Origin: Halomonas sp. ML-15
Lineage (GTDB): Bacteria; Pseudomonadota; Gammaproteobacteria; Pseudomonadales; Halomonadaceae
NCBI RefSeq assembly: GCF_014779595.1
Contig: NZ_JACXZT010000019.1
Coordinates: forward strand, 1,912,462 to 1,976,461
Length of the DNA: 64,000 bases
Direction of reading: 5' to 3'
The position numbers and the translations under genes were made by a program. The notes beneath the pieces are model-generated. The model was not told the origin of the DNA and ran no database searches. It was given only the letters and a program-made list of their open reading frames with translations. Below are positions 54,596 through 62,827 of this stretch, one piece after another. Positions within the stretch are counted from its first letter, which is position 1. The number at the start of each line of letters is the position of its first letter.

Positions 54596-55870
54596 ATGAC
54601 ACTCCTTATGAGCCTGGTCGGGATGACCACCCTCATCCTGATCGCCCTAGCGTTCTCTTCCGACCGTCGCGCCATTCGCCTGCGTACCGTGGGCGGCGCC
54701 TTCGCCATCCAGGCCGGCATCGGAGCCTTCGTTCTCTATGTGCCCTTTGGCCAGACCGTGCTCTACGCGATTTCCGACGCCGTCAGCCAGGTGGTGACCT
54801 ACGCCAACGATGGCATCGACTTCCTGTTCGGCGGCCTGGCCGATACCGACACCGTCGGCTTCGTGTTCGCCATCAAGGTGCTGCCGGTGATCATCTTCTT
54901 CTCGTCGCTGATCGCCGTGCTCTACTACATCGGCATCATGCAGTGGGTGATCCGTATCCTCGGCGGCGCGCTGCAGAAGGCGCTGGGCACCTCGCGCACC
55001 GAGTCGCTGTCGGCGACCGCCAATATCTTCGTCGGCCAGACCGAGGCGCCGCTGGTGGTACGCCCCTTCATTGCGCGCATGACCCCGTCGCAGCTGTTTG
55101 CGGTGATGTGCGGCGGGCTGGCCTCGGTGGCCGGCTCGGTGCTGGCCGGCTATGCCGCGCTGGGCATTCCCATGGAGTACCTGGTGGCCGCCTCGTTTAT
55201 GGCCGCACCGGGCGGGCTGCTGTTCGCCAAGCTGATCATGCCCGAGACCCAGGAGCCCGAAGACAGCGTCTCCGAGGCCGAGGAGCGTCTCAAGGAGGAG
55301 GAGGACCGTCCCGCCAACGTCATCGACGCCGCCGCGGCGGGCGCCACCTCGGGGCTCAAGCTGGCCGCCAACGTCGGTGCCATGCTGCTCGCTTTCATCG
55401 GCCTGATCGCGCTGATCAACGGCATGCTGGGCGGCATCGGCGGCTGGTTCGGCGCCGAGTGGCTGAGCCTGGAGCTGATCCTCGGCTGGCTGTTCGCGCC
55501 GCTGGCCTTCCTGCTCGGGGTGCCCTGGGCCGAGGCGACTCTGGCCGGCTCCTTTATCGGCCAGAAGCTGGTGGTCAACGAGTTCGTCGCCTATATCAAC
55601 CTTGCGCCCTACCTCGACGGCGAGCAGGTGGTGGCCGCCACCGGCCAGGCGATGAGCGCCCACACCATGGCGATCCTGTCGTTCGCGCTGTGCGGCTTCG
55701 CCAACCTGTCGTCGATCGCCATCCTGCTCGGCGGCCTCGGCAGCATCGCCCCGAGCCGGCGCCCGGATATCGCCCGGTTCGGCCTCAAGGCGGTGCTCGC
55801 CGGCACCCTCTCCAACCTGATGTCGGCCTCCATCGCCGGGTTCTTCCTGGCCCTGGGTGCGCTAGGCTAG
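54596..55870 (+). CDS. nupC: NupC-family concentrative nucleoside transporter
   Basis: A 424-residue inner-membrane nucleoside symporter (CNT family). [19 protein letters not shown] near residue 142 and [22 protein letters not shown] near 308 are the substrate- and cation-binding regions, and [17 protein letters not shown] near 363 is typical. A charged loop of about 30 residues lies in the middle ([19 protein letters not shown]). It takes nucleosides that entered through the Tsx-like channel. Confidence 0.93.
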   Translation: MTLLMSLVGMTTLILIALAFSSDRRAIRLRTVGGAFAIQAGIGAFVLYVPFGQTVLYAISDAVSQVVTYANDGIDFLFGGLADTDTVGFVFAIKVLPVIIFFSSLIAVLYYIGIMQWVIRILGGALQKALGTSRTESLSATANIFVGQTEAPLVVRPFIARMTPSQLFAVMCGGLASVAGSVLAGYAALGIPMEYLVAASFMAAPGGLLFAKLIMPETQEPEDSVSEAEERLKEEEDRPANVIDAAAAGATSGLKLAANVGAMLLAFIGLIALINGMLGGIGGWFGAEWLSLELILGWLFAPLAFLLGVPWAEATLAGSFIGQKLVVNEFVAYINLAPYLDGEQVVAATGQAMSAHTMAILSFALCGFANLSSIAILLGGLGSIAPSRRPDIARFGLKAVLAGTLSNLMSASIAGFFLALGALG

Positions 55871-55883
55871 CATCACACATCGA

Positions 55884-55909
55884 GCGCTGCGGCCACGTCG
55901 CCGCAGCGC
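55884..55909 (+). terminator. intercistronic hairpin between nupC and deoC
   Basis: GCGCTGCGG and CCGCAGCGC form a perfect nine-base stem with an eight-base loop in the 75-base gap. There is no T run, so it may stabilise mRNA ends or give partial termination, separating the level of the transport genes from that of the enzyme genes. Confidence 0.5.
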
Positions 55910-55945
55910 CACTGCACGCCTTCTCATGACGCCACGGACACTGCC

Positions 55946-56740
55946 ATGACCGATACTCCCCTTCAGGCCGACGCCCGCCGGGCGCTGGCCCTCATGGACC
56001 TGACCAGCCTCAACGCCGACGACAGCGAGGTTAGCATCGACGCGCTGTGCGCCCAGGCCGACACCCCGGTCGGCGCACCTGCCGCTCTGTGCGTCTACCC
56101 AGCCTTTATCGCCGCCGCCCATCGCGGCCTCAGCGAGCGCGGCCTGCGCCAGCGAGTCAGAATCGCCACCGTCACCAACTTCCCCGACGGCAGCGACGAT
56201 ATCGCCCGCGCCGAGCGCGAGACCCGCGAGGTCGTTGCCGCCGGCGCCGATGAGGTCGACGTGGTGTTCCCCTATCGCGCGCTGATGGCCGGTCAGCAGA
56301 CCATCGGCCGCGATCTGGTCGCCGCCTGCAAGGCCGCCTGCGGCGAAGCGACCCTCAAGGTGATCCTCGAGACCGGCGAGCTGGCAACGCCGACACTGAT
56401 CCGCCAGGCCTGCGAGCTGGCCATCGCCGGCGGCGCCGACTTCCTCAAGACCTCCACCGGCAAGGTGCCGGTCAACGCCACCCTCGAATCTGCCGAGCTG
56501 CTGCTCGAGGCGATCAAGCGCAGCGGCGCCGATATCGGCTTCAAGGCCGCAGGCGGGGTGCGCAGCAGCGAGGATGCCGCCGCCTATCTGGCGCTGGCCG
56601 AGCGCATCATGGGCGCCGACTGGGTGACCCCGGCGCACTTCCGCTTCGGCGCCTCGAGCCTGCTCGGCAACCTGCTCGACACCCTGGGTGTCGACACCAG
56701 CGTCGCGGCGCAACAACCGGACACCCCGGGAGGCTACTGA
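55946..56740 (+). CDS. deoC: deoxyribose-phosphate aldolase
   Basis: A 264-residue class I aldolase (TIM barrel). [17 protein letters not shown] near residue 170 contains the Schiff-base Lys, and [14 protein letters not shown] near 200 the second essential Lys; [12 protein letters not shown] near 98 is typical. It splits deoxyribose-5-P into acetaldehyde and glyceraldehyde-3-P. It overlaps deoA by one base. Confidence 0.96.
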   Translation: MTDTPLQADARRALALMDLTSLNADDSEVSIDALCAQADTPVGAPAALCVYPAFIAAAHRGLSERGLRQRVRIATVTNFPDGSDDIARAERETREVVAAGADEVDVVFPYRALMAGQQTIGRDLVAACKAACGEATLKVILETGELATPTLIRQACELAIAGGADFLKTSTGKVPVNATLESAELLLEAIKRSGADIGFKAAGGVRSSEDAAAYLALAERIMGADWVTPAHFRFGASSLLGNLLDTLGVDTSVAAQQPDTPGGY

Positions 56741-58068
56741 TGCTGCCCCAGGAGCTGATTCGCGCCAAGCGCGACGGCCAGACGCTGCCGGCCGAGGCGC
56801 TGCACGAGTTTATCCAGGCCATCGCCAACGGCCATATCGGCGATGCCCAGATCGGCGCCTTCGCCATGGCCACCTACCTCAACGGCATGAACGACGCCGA
56901 GACGGTAGCGCTGACCGAGGCGACCCGCGACTCCGGCCAGGTGCTCGCCTGGGACGACCTCGACCTGCCCGGCCCGGTGCTCGACAAGCACTCCACCGGC
57001 GGTGTCGGCGACCTGGTGTCGCTGGTGCTGGGTCCGTGGATCGCCGCCTGCGGCGGCCATGTGCCGATGATCTCCGGGCGCGGCCTGGGCCACACCGGCG
57101 GCACCCTCGACAAGCTCGAGGCGATCCCCGGCTACGACATCGCCCCCGATCAGGCGCGCTTCCGGCGCCTGGTCAAGGAGGTCGGGGTGGCGATCATCGG
57201 CCAGACCGCCGACCTGGCCCCCGCCGACAAGCGCCTCTATGCGGTGCGCGACGTTACCGCCACGGTGGAGTCGATGCCGCTGATCGTCGCCTCGATCCTC
57301 GGCAAGAAGCTGGCCTGCGGCCTCGATGCGCTGGCGATGGACGTCAAGAGCGGCAGCGGTGCCTTCATGCCCACCCATCAGGCCTCGCTGGAACTCGCCA
57401 CGCGCATCGCCGAGGTCGCCAGCCGGGCCGGTACGCCGACCACCGCGCTGGTCACCGATATGAGCCAGCCGCTGGCACCCTGCGCCGGCAACGCCGTGGA
57501 GATTAACGAAGCGCTGCGCCTGCTGCGCGGCGACGCGGCCAATAGCCGGCTGCTCGAGGTCACCCGCGCCCTGGCCGTGGAGATGCTGCTGCAGGGCCGG
57601 CTGGCCGCGGATCGCGACGCCGCCGAGCGCAAGCTCGACCATGCCCTGAGTTCAGGCGCGGCCGCCGAGCGCTTCGCACTCATGGTCGCCGGCCTCGGCG
57701 GACCCGCCGACCTGCTCGAACGCCCCGGCCGCTACCTGCCCAGGGCGCCCATACAGCGAGCGGCACACGCCGAGACGCCGGGCATCGTCCACGCCTTCGA
57801 TACCCGCGCGCTGGGCATGGCGGTGGTCGAGCTCGGCGGCGGCCGCCTGCAGGCCGGTGCCGCCATCGACCACCGCGTCGGCCTGAGCGAGATCGCCGCC
57901 ATCGGTGAGCGCGTCGACGCCGAGCGCCCGCTGGCGGTGATTCACGCCGCCGACGACGCCGCGGCCGAACGCGCCGCCGCCCAGCTGCGCGCCGCCATCA
58001 CCGTCGACGACGCCGCCGCGACACCACCCACGCTGATTCACGACGCTATCCGCCGGGAGGCTTTATGA
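56740..58068 (+). CDS. deoA: thymidine phosphorylase
   Basis: A 442-residue nucleoside phosphorylase [20 protein letters not shown] near residue 85 binds phosphate and [20 protein letters not shown] near 112 is the family signature; [14 protein letters not shown] near 198 follows. It releases thymine and deoxyribose-1-P. It overlaps deoB by four bases. Confidence 0.96.
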   Translation: MLPQELIRAKRDGQTLPAEALHEFIQAIANGHIGDAQIGAFAMATYLNGMNDAETVALTEATRDSGQVLAWDDLDLPGPVLDKHSTGGVGDLVSLVLGPWIAACGGHVPMISGRGLGHTGGTLDKLEAIPGYDIAPDQARFRRLVKEVGVAIIGQTADLAPADKRLYAVRDVTATVESMPLIVASILGKKLACGLDALAMDVKSGSGAFMPTHQASLELATRIAEVASRAGTPTTALVTDMSQPLAPCAGNAVEINEALRLLRGDAANSRLLEVTRALAVEMLLQGRLAADRDAAERKLDHALSSGAAAERFALMVAGLGGPADLLERPGRYLPRAPIQRAAHAETPGIVHAFDTRALGMAVVELGGGRLQAGAAIDHRVGLSEIAAIGERVDAERPLAVIHAADDAAAERAAAQLRAAITVDDAAATPPTLIHDAIRREAL

Positions 58069-59411
58069 CCCGCGCCATCGTCCTGGTCCTCGACTCCTTC
58101 GGCATCGGCGCCGCCCCAGACGCCGCTGCCTTCGGCGACGCCGGCGCCGACACCCTCGGCCATATCGCCGCCGCCTGCGCGCGTGGCTCTCTACAGGGCC
58201 CCGAAGCCGGCCCGAAACAGGGCCCCGAAACCGGCCCACGACAAGGCTCCGAAACCGGCCCACGACAAGGCCCCGAAACTGTCCTATCGAATCGGACCGG
58301 TCCGCTCAGCCTGCCCAACCTGGCCCGCCTGGGGCTGTTCCACGCCCACCGCGACAGCAGCGGCAGCCTGGCGGCGGGCATCACCCTCCCCGAGCGGGTC
58401 GAAGGCGCCTACGGCCACGCCCGGGAGATCTCCTCCGGCAAGGACACCCCCTCCGGCCACTGGGAGATCGCCGGCGTGCCGGTACGCTTCGACTGGGGCT
58501 ACTTCGAGAACAAGCAGCAGAGCTTTCCCGCCGCGCTGCTCGAGGCACTGATCGATGAGGCCGAGCTGCCCGGCTTACTCGGCGACTGCCACGCCTCGGG
58601 CACCGAGATCATCGCCCGGCTCGGCGAGGAGCACGTCGCCAGCGGCAAGCCCATCGTCTACACCTCGGCGGACTCGGTATTCCAGATTGCCGCCCATGAG
58701 CAGCACTTCGGCCTCGAGCGCCTCTACCGGCTGTGCGAGATCGCCCGCCGGCTGCTCGAGCCCTACAATATCGGCCGGGTGATCGCACGCCCCTTCGACG
58801 GCGAAGACGCGGCAAGCTTCCAGCGCACCGCCAACCGCCGCGACTACAGCGTCGAGCCGCCCTCGCCCACGGTGCTGCAAGCGCTGCATGACGCCGGCGG
58901 CGAGGTCGTCTCGGTGGGCAAGATCGCCGATATCTACGCCCACTGCGGCATCAGCCGGGCGGTCAAGGCCAGCGGCCACGACGCCCTGATGGACGCCACC
59001 CTCGCCGAGATAGAGCGCAGCGCCTCCCGCGCGTCTAGCGAGCGGGTGCTGATCATGACCAACTTCGTCGACTTCGACATGGTCTACGGCCACCGCCGCG
59101 ACGTGGCCGGCTACGCCGCAGCCCTGGAGCACTTCGACGCCCGGCTGCCCGAACTGCTGGCACGCCTGACGGACGAGGACCTGCTGATCCTCACCGCCGA
59201 CCACGGCTGCGACCCCACCTGGCACGGCACCGACCATACCCGTGAGTACGTGCCGGTGCTGGCCCGCGGCGCCGGCTTGGCCATGGGCCCGCTGGGCGAA
59301 CGCCACAGCTTCGCCGATATCGGCCAGAGCCTGGCCAGCCACTTCGGCCTGGCGCCCATGGCCGATGGCGACAGCTTCCTCCCCAAATCCACTGCGACAG
59401 GAGCCTCGTGA
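58065..59411 (+). CDS. deoB: phosphopentomutase with an in-frame repeat insertion
   Basis: A 448-residue alkaline-phosphatase-superfamily mutase that interconverts (deoxy)ribose-1-P and 5-[14 protein letters not shown] at residue 8, [17 protein letters not shown] near 122 (the Thr nucleophile), [14 protein letters not shown] near 200 and [19 protein letters not shown] near 375 are all present. Between residues 45 and about 77 there is an insertion of octapeptide repeats GPETGPRQ that E. coli DeoB (407 residues) lacks, in a surface loop before LPNLARLG. Frame and catalytic residues are kept, so the enzyme is probably active. Confidence 0.95.
   Translation: MTRAIVLVLDSFGIGAAPDAAAFGDAGADTLGHIAAACARGSLQGPEAGPKQGPETGPRQGSETGPRQGPETVLSNRTGPLSLPNLARLGLFHAHRDSSGSLAAGITLPERVEGAYGHAREISSGKDTPSGHWEIAGVPVRFDWGYFENKQQSFPAALLEALIDEAELPGLLGDCHASGTEIIARLGEEHVASGKPIVYTSADSVFQIAAHEQHFGLERLYRLCEIARRLLEPYNIGRVIARPFDGEDAASFQRTANRRDYSVEPPSPTVLQALHDAGGEVVSVGKIADIYAHCGISRAVKASGHDALMDATLAEIERSASRASSERVLIMTNFVDFDMVYGHRRDVAGYAAALEHFDARLPELLARLTDEDLLILTADHGCDPTWHGTDHTREYVPVLARGAGLAMGPLGERHSFADIGQSLASHFGLAPMADGDSFLPKSTATGAS
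58197..58285 (+). repeat. 24-bp tandem repeat inside deoB
   Basis: Three full 24-base units (58197-58220, 58221-58244, 58245-58268) and a partial fourth encode [24 protein letters not shown] and GPET. Units 2 and 3 differ by one base; unit 1 is more diverged. The unit length is a multiple of three, so copy changes would keep the frame. Confidence 0.93.
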
Positions 59412-60154
59412 TGGCCACTCCGCATATCGACGCCGAACGCGGCGACTTCGCCGACACCGTGCTGATGCCCGGCGACCCGCTGCGCGCCCAGTACATCGCC
59501 GAGACCTTCCTCGACGACGTGCGCCAGGTGAACCGCGTGCGCAATATGTACGGCTACACCGGCCGCTACAAGGGCCGCGAGATCTCGGTGATGGGCCACG
59601 GCATGGGCATCCCCTCGGTTTCGATCTACGCCAAGGAGCTGATCACCGACTACGACGTCAAGACGCTGATCCGGGTCGGCTCCTGCGGTGCCGTCCGCGA
59701 CGACGTCAAGGTCCGCGACGTGGTGGTCGGGCTCGGCGCCTGCACCGACTCCAAGGTCAACCGGATGCGCTTCAACGACCACGACTTCGCCGCCACCGCC
59801 GACTTTGCCCTGACCCGCCATGCCGTGGATGCCGCCGCCGCCAAGGGCGTGCCGGTCAAGGTCGGCAACCTCTTCTCCGCCGACCTGTTCTACAACCCCC
59901 AGGCCGAGATGGTCGAGCTGATGCGCCGCTACGGCATCGTCGGCGTGGAGATGGAGGCCGCCGGCCTGTACGGCGTGGCCGCCGAGTTCGGCGCCCGGGC
60001 GGCGACGGTGTGCACGGTGTCGGACCACATCGTCAGCGGCGATTCGCTGTCCAGCGCCGAGCGCCAGAACACCTTCGATGAGATGATGGAGATCGCCCTC
60101 GAGGCGGTACTGCGCGACGACGCCGCCGGCAGCGGCACAGGGGGAGCGCCATGA
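59411..60154 (+). CDS. deoD: purine-nucleoside phosphorylase
   Basis: A 247-residue hexameric PNP of the DeoD type: [16 protein letters not shown] near residue 19, [18 protein letters not shown] near 91, [16 protein letters not shown] near 178 and [12 protein letters not shown] near 202 (catalytic Asp). It releases purine bases and (deoxy)ribose-1-P. Its ATG shares a base with the deoB stop; a GTG one codon earlier is possible. It overlaps cdd by four bases. Confidence 0.96.
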   Translation: MATPHIDAERGDFADTVLMPGDPLRAQYIAETFLDDVRQVNRVRNMYGYTGRYKGREISVMGHGMGIPSVSIYAKELITDYDVKTLIRVGSCGAVRDDVKVRDVVVGLGACTDSKVNRMRFNDHDFAATADFALTRHAVDAAAAKGVPVKVGNLFSADLFYNPQAEMVELMRRYGIVGVEMEAAGLYGVAAEFGARAATVCTVSDHIVSGDSLSSAERQNTFDEMMEIALEAVLRDDAAGSGTGGAP

Positions 60155-60576
60155 GTGAGGTATCCCGCGACATCGTCGAGCGCCTGCGGCACATCCAGGG
60201 ACACGCCTATGTGCCCTACTCCCAGCACCCGGTCGCGGCACTGGTGGAGAGCGCTGACGGCAGCCAGTTTCTCGGCTGCAACGTCGAGATCGCCAACTAC
60301 AAGGGGCTGTGTGCCGAGGCGTCGGCCATCGCCGCCATGGTCGGCAGCGGCCGCCAGCAGATTCGTCAGGTCTACGTGATGGGCCCCGGCGAACACCTGT
60401 GCACGCCCTGCGGCGACTGCCGCCAGCGCATCCGCGAATTCGCCGGCCCCGACACCCGCATCGAGGTGCTCGACGCCAACGGCCAGCGGCTCAAGTCCTA
60501 CAGCATGGACGACCTGCTGCCCGACTCCTTCGGGCCGGAGAACCTCGGCAAGCCCTCACCGAGGTCGTCAGGTTGA
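60151..60576 (+). CDS. cdd: cytidine deaminase
   Basis: A 141-residue tetrameric-type deaminase. Zinc ligands are the Cys of GLCAEASAI (with the catalytic Glu next to it, near residue 53) and the two Cys of [12 protein letters not shown] near residue 88. It converts (deoxy)cytidine to (deoxy)uridine, feeding the deo enzymes. It is the last gene of the salvage set; no terminator hairpin is obvious in the 22 bases to the convergent toxin gene. Confidence 0.94.
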   Translation: MSEVSRDIVERLRHIQGHAYVPYSQHPVAALVESADGSQFLGCNVEIANYKGLCAEASAIAAMVGSGRQQIRQVYVMGPGEHLCTPCGDCRQRIREFAGPDTRIEVLDANGQRLKSYSMDDLLPDSFGPENLGKPSPRSSG

Positions 60577-60598
60577 GGCCGACGGGGCAAGTACTAAA

Positions 60599-60889
60599 TC
60601 ATTTTCGACGCTTGATCTCGCGGTAGAAGTTTTCGTGTGAGCCCGGCGCCATCAGTTCAAGGACAAGAGCACCATCATCAAAGCTATACCCTAGCAGAGT
60701 CATTTGCTTATTCATTTTGAACTTGTGCACTCGCAGAAAAGCCAGGTCGCCTTTTTTCTGCTCGCCAATGTTGGGATTGGCCATTAGCTCCTTAATGGCC
60801 AAATCAAGGTCTTTTTTCTGGTTGGGCTTGAGCTTCTTTACCGCCCTTTTGAATGTAGGCGTCTGTAAGACACTAGTGACTTTAATCAA
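60599..60889 (-). CDS. RelE/ParE-family toxin of a type II toxin-antitoxin pair
   Basis: A 96-residue basic protein with the RelE-like pattern: TPTFKRAVKKLKPNQKKDLDLAIKEL at the N terminus and LLGYSFDDGALVLELMAPGSHENFYREIKRR at the end. A TTG start is proposed because GGAGG lies nine bases upstream and no ATG occurs before residue 36. It overlaps the antitoxin gene by eight bases. Base composition is clearly AT-richer than the deo genes, a sign of transfer. Likely an mRNA-cleaving ribosome-dependent toxin, by family only. Confidence 0.82.
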   Translation of the reverse strand: MIKVTSVLQTPTFKRAVKKLKPNQKKDLDLAIKELMANPNIGEQKKGDLAFLRVHKFKMNKQMTLLGYSFDDGALVLELMAPGSHENFYREIKRRK

Positions 60890-61103
60890 AGTCGTAAGCC
60901 TCCAGCTTGCCGGCCTCTCGCTCTGCCTGCGCGATGATGGCCTGCCTTACAAACTCGTAAGGTAAATCGGGATTGTCTTCCATCATCTTGCCAATTTTTG
61001 CCCAATGTTCTATTTGCTTAGGTGGGGTTCGGTTAAGCGCTTTAGCGATAATAGTTGCTTTTTCGATAAGGTTTTGGTCTAAACGTATGCTGCTAGTGGG
61101 CAT
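60882..61103 (-). CDS. ParD-like antitoxin
   Basis: A 73-residue protein starting PTSSIRLDQNLIEKATIIAKAL, a ribbon-helix-helix-like N terminus, with PPKQIEHWAKIGKMMEDNPDLPYEFV typical of ParD-like antitoxins. TGGAGGATATC precedes the ATG. It precedes and overlaps the toxin gene, as usual, and a perfect inverted repeat lies 27 bases upstream, probably its own operator. Confidence 0.83.
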   Translation of the reverse strand: MPTSSIRLDQNLIEKATIIAKALNRTPPKQIEHWAKIGKMMEDNPDLPYEFVRQAIIAQAEREAGKLEAYDFD

Positions 61104-61130
61104 GTTGATATCCTCCATAGGGCTTCTTGA

Positions 61131-61151
61131 AATGTAGCAATCTGCTACATT
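61131..61151. promoter_or_regulatory. candidate operator of the toxin-antitoxin pair
   Basis: AATGTAGCA-ATC-TGCTACATT is a perfect inverted repeat with nine-base arms and a three-base spacer, in an AT-rich 60-base gap. A further half-site, CTGCTACAG, follows at 61161-61169. Placement just upstream of the antitoxin fits autorepression. Confidence 0.72.
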
Positions 61152-61163
61152 TGATGCAAGCTG

Positions 61164-61871
61164 CTACAGCTGCCCACAGCGTCGGCGAAGAGCAACGACG
61201 CCAGCCAGCGCATCCGCATCGACGCCAACGGCCTCCAGTTGGGTGCCGATCTCTTCACTTTCGCGGCGCGTGTTGTGCCGTGTCCTAAAGCGCTCTTGCG
61301 TCGTCAATGTCGCTAGGCTCAGGTCGCGACCGGCGTCGAGTATCAGGTCGTCACCTGCCGACAAGCTTGCCCCACGCTCCAGTTCACTGCGCTCGCTCAT
61401 GCCACCCCAGCGCGTCTCGCGCCTTGAGGTGCTGGCGATATCCAGGTCGCGACCAGCGCCGAGTCGGAGATCGCCGGCACTATCGAGGTCGGCACCGACA
61501 ACACTCAGATCACGGCCAGCGGTGGCATTCAAACTGCCGCCAGCCTCGGTGACGTAGAGCCCGGCCAGGCGCTCCGAGGTGCTGGCCAGGTTCAGGTCAC
61601 GCCCAGCCGCTATATTCAGCGACTCACCGGCGGTTATCTCGCCACCGATATTGTCGAGATCGTTGCGTGCGTCGAGGTCGACCCGGTTCCCCCCGATACG
61701 GCCGGCCAGGGTGTCCGTGTTAAGGATATCGTCCACCACCTACAAGGCCAGGGAGTTGCCGGCAATCAGGGTGCCACCGCCGTTCAGGTCGCCCTCGCGT
61801 ACCCGGATATAGACTGTGGGCCCAAAGATATCAATGACACTGCCCCCATTGATGTTGACCCCATTGATTCC
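61164..61871 (-). pseudogene. fragment of a filamentous haemagglutinin / CdiA-type adhesin
   Basis: The frame carries haemagglutinin repeats: AAGRDLNLAST, TAGRDLSVVGADLDSAGDLRL, GAGRDLDIASTS and DAGRDLSLATL. Upstream the same frame reads YIRVREGDLNGGGTLIAGNSLAL and then an in-frame TAG (61740-61742) before VVDDILNTDTLAGRIGGNRV, so the coding sequence is interrupted. Both ends are abrupt; the 3' end runs out of repeat pattern near 61220, close to the toxin-antitoxin region. It is the broken remnant of a two-partner secretion exoprotein related to the toxin at the window end. Confidence 0.78.
61837..61871. repeat. 35-bp repeat behind the first immunity-like gene
   Basis: ACACTGCCCCCATTGATG followed by TTGACCCCATTGATTCC; near-identical to 62496-62531. 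It begins a few bases after the stop (on the minus strand) of the gene at 61878-62177 and joins that gene to the haemagglutinin fragment. Confidence 0.8.
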
Positions 61872-61877
61872 AAATAC

Positions 61878-62177
61878 TTACGTGATTCTCACTGGATATC
61901 GGTTCGGGTCATGATCGGTTAGTTCAACCAAATTTTCATAAGACAATTCACCCTGTTTGATGCGTTCAAACTCCTGTTCAGAAATCTCATAAACCGTCAC
62001 TCCTCCACCGTGATATCCGTTCATTTTTTCAAAGTAACAATGATCATCAGAATCTCTACAAGCTTCCCAAGTTTCCTCGCGCCAAAGATCTTCGGAGTGA
62101 ATTACCGGCCTTCCACTTGGATAATATTTTCCACCAACTTTCTTTACACTAGGGCCAAAACGGCTGTCTTCCACCAT
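61878..62177 (-). CDS. hypothetical protein, possible orphan immunity protein
   Basis: A 99-residue acidic protein (PSVKKVGGKYYPSGRPVIHS, then FEKMNGYHGGGVTVYEIS) in markedly AT-richer DNA than the chromosome around it. GGGAG precedes the chosen ATG. No family is recognised. Size, acidity, composition and place between haemagglutinin/CdiA pieces resemble displaced immunity genes of contact-dependent inhibition loci. The matching toxin is not in the window. Confidence 0.6.
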   Translation of the reverse strand: MVEDSRFGPSVKKVGGKYYPSGRPVIHSEDLWREETWEACRDSDDHCYFEKMNGYHGGGVTVYEISEQEFERIKQGELSYENLVELTDHDPNRYPVRIT

Positions 62178-62226
62178 CAACTCATCTCCCAATCAACTCG
62201 CTTTGTGATATCTTCAAGAGGCATAG

Positions 62227-62390
62227 AGCGTTCCCAGCTTGCAAGCGCCGGCATATAGTTGGGTAGCATGAGCGGCGATATCCTGGCCGTCGAGGAACGC
62301 GAGGCTGCCGTCTGGAGCAGGACCGATGGTGAAGCTGCCGCCGGCCTGGAAGTCCCATGATTGATAGTCGCTGGTGCCCTGCAGGCTTCG
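62227..62390 (-). pseudogene. second CdiA/haemagglutinin-like coding remnant
   Basis: In the 359-base gap between the two immunity-like genes the minus strand can be read as LQGTSDYQSWDFQAGGSFTI then GPAPDGSLAFLDGQDIAAHA, a high-GC, repeat-like exoprotein fragment flanked by AT-rich DNA. There is no start and the frame ends soon after at TGA near 62217. Bases 62391-62495 show nothing I can assign. Confidence 0.45.
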
Positions 62391-62495
62391 ATGATCAGCC
62401 CTCCGACTGTTAGTGGGTGAGATTGGGGAATAGCAGAATGTGCTTAGTTAAGCGAGCCTTTGCGGGCATGTGTCAGGTGGATACTATCACTGTAC

Positions 62496-62531
62496 ACACT
62501 GCCCCCATTGATTTCTGACCCCATTTATTCC
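62496..62531. repeat. 36-bp repeat behind the second immunity-like gene
   Basis: ACACTGCCCCCATTGATT followed by TCTGACCCCATTTATTCC, about 32 of 36 positions shared with 61837-61871. It begins five bases after the stop (minus strand) of the gene at 62537-62827. Confidence 0.8.
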
Positions 62532-62536
62532 TTGCT

Positions 62537-62827
62537 TCATGGACAATATTCAACTATATAAGCACCCTCCAGTTCTAGCTGTAATCTCTTAGCAATCCGT
62601 GCTCCTTCAGCTATGTGCATACACTCGGCTTCAGATGAGCTAAAGCCTGAATCTGGTGGATAGTCATCGTTAAATGTTGCCTGATATGCGCTATCCCAAG
62701 CCAGAATTTTAGCTTTTAGCGCTTGAGAAATGGGTAGCTCATCAACATCCACATGCCCCATCCTCTCAGGATCAGGACAGAACAGCGGTCCTGCCATATA
62801 CTCTTTCGCAAATCTTAGTGTGATCAT
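62537..62827 (-). CDS. hypothetical protein, probable immunity protein of the adjacent CdiA-like toxin
   Basis: A 96-residue acidic protein (EYMAGPLFCPDPERMGHVDV and NDDYPPDSGFSSSEAECMHI). Its ATG overlaps the stop of the toxin-bearing gene (ATGA), the standard arrangement of cdiA-CT/cdiI pairs. DNA is AT-rich relative to the core genome. No family is recognised; the role is inferred from coupling and size. Confidence 0.7.
   Translation of the reverse strand: MITLRFAKEYMAGPLFCPDPERMGHVDVDELPISQALKAKILAWDSAYQATFNDDYPPDSGFSSSEAECMHIAEGARIAKRLQLELEGAYIVEYCP

Noticed and set aside
54647-55663. Antisense frame of 338 codons in nupC
   Set aside because: Shadow of a well-supported transporter gene.
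58197-58285. CRISPR-like repeat
   Set aside because: The 24-base units are head-to-tail with no spacers and are in frame within deoB.
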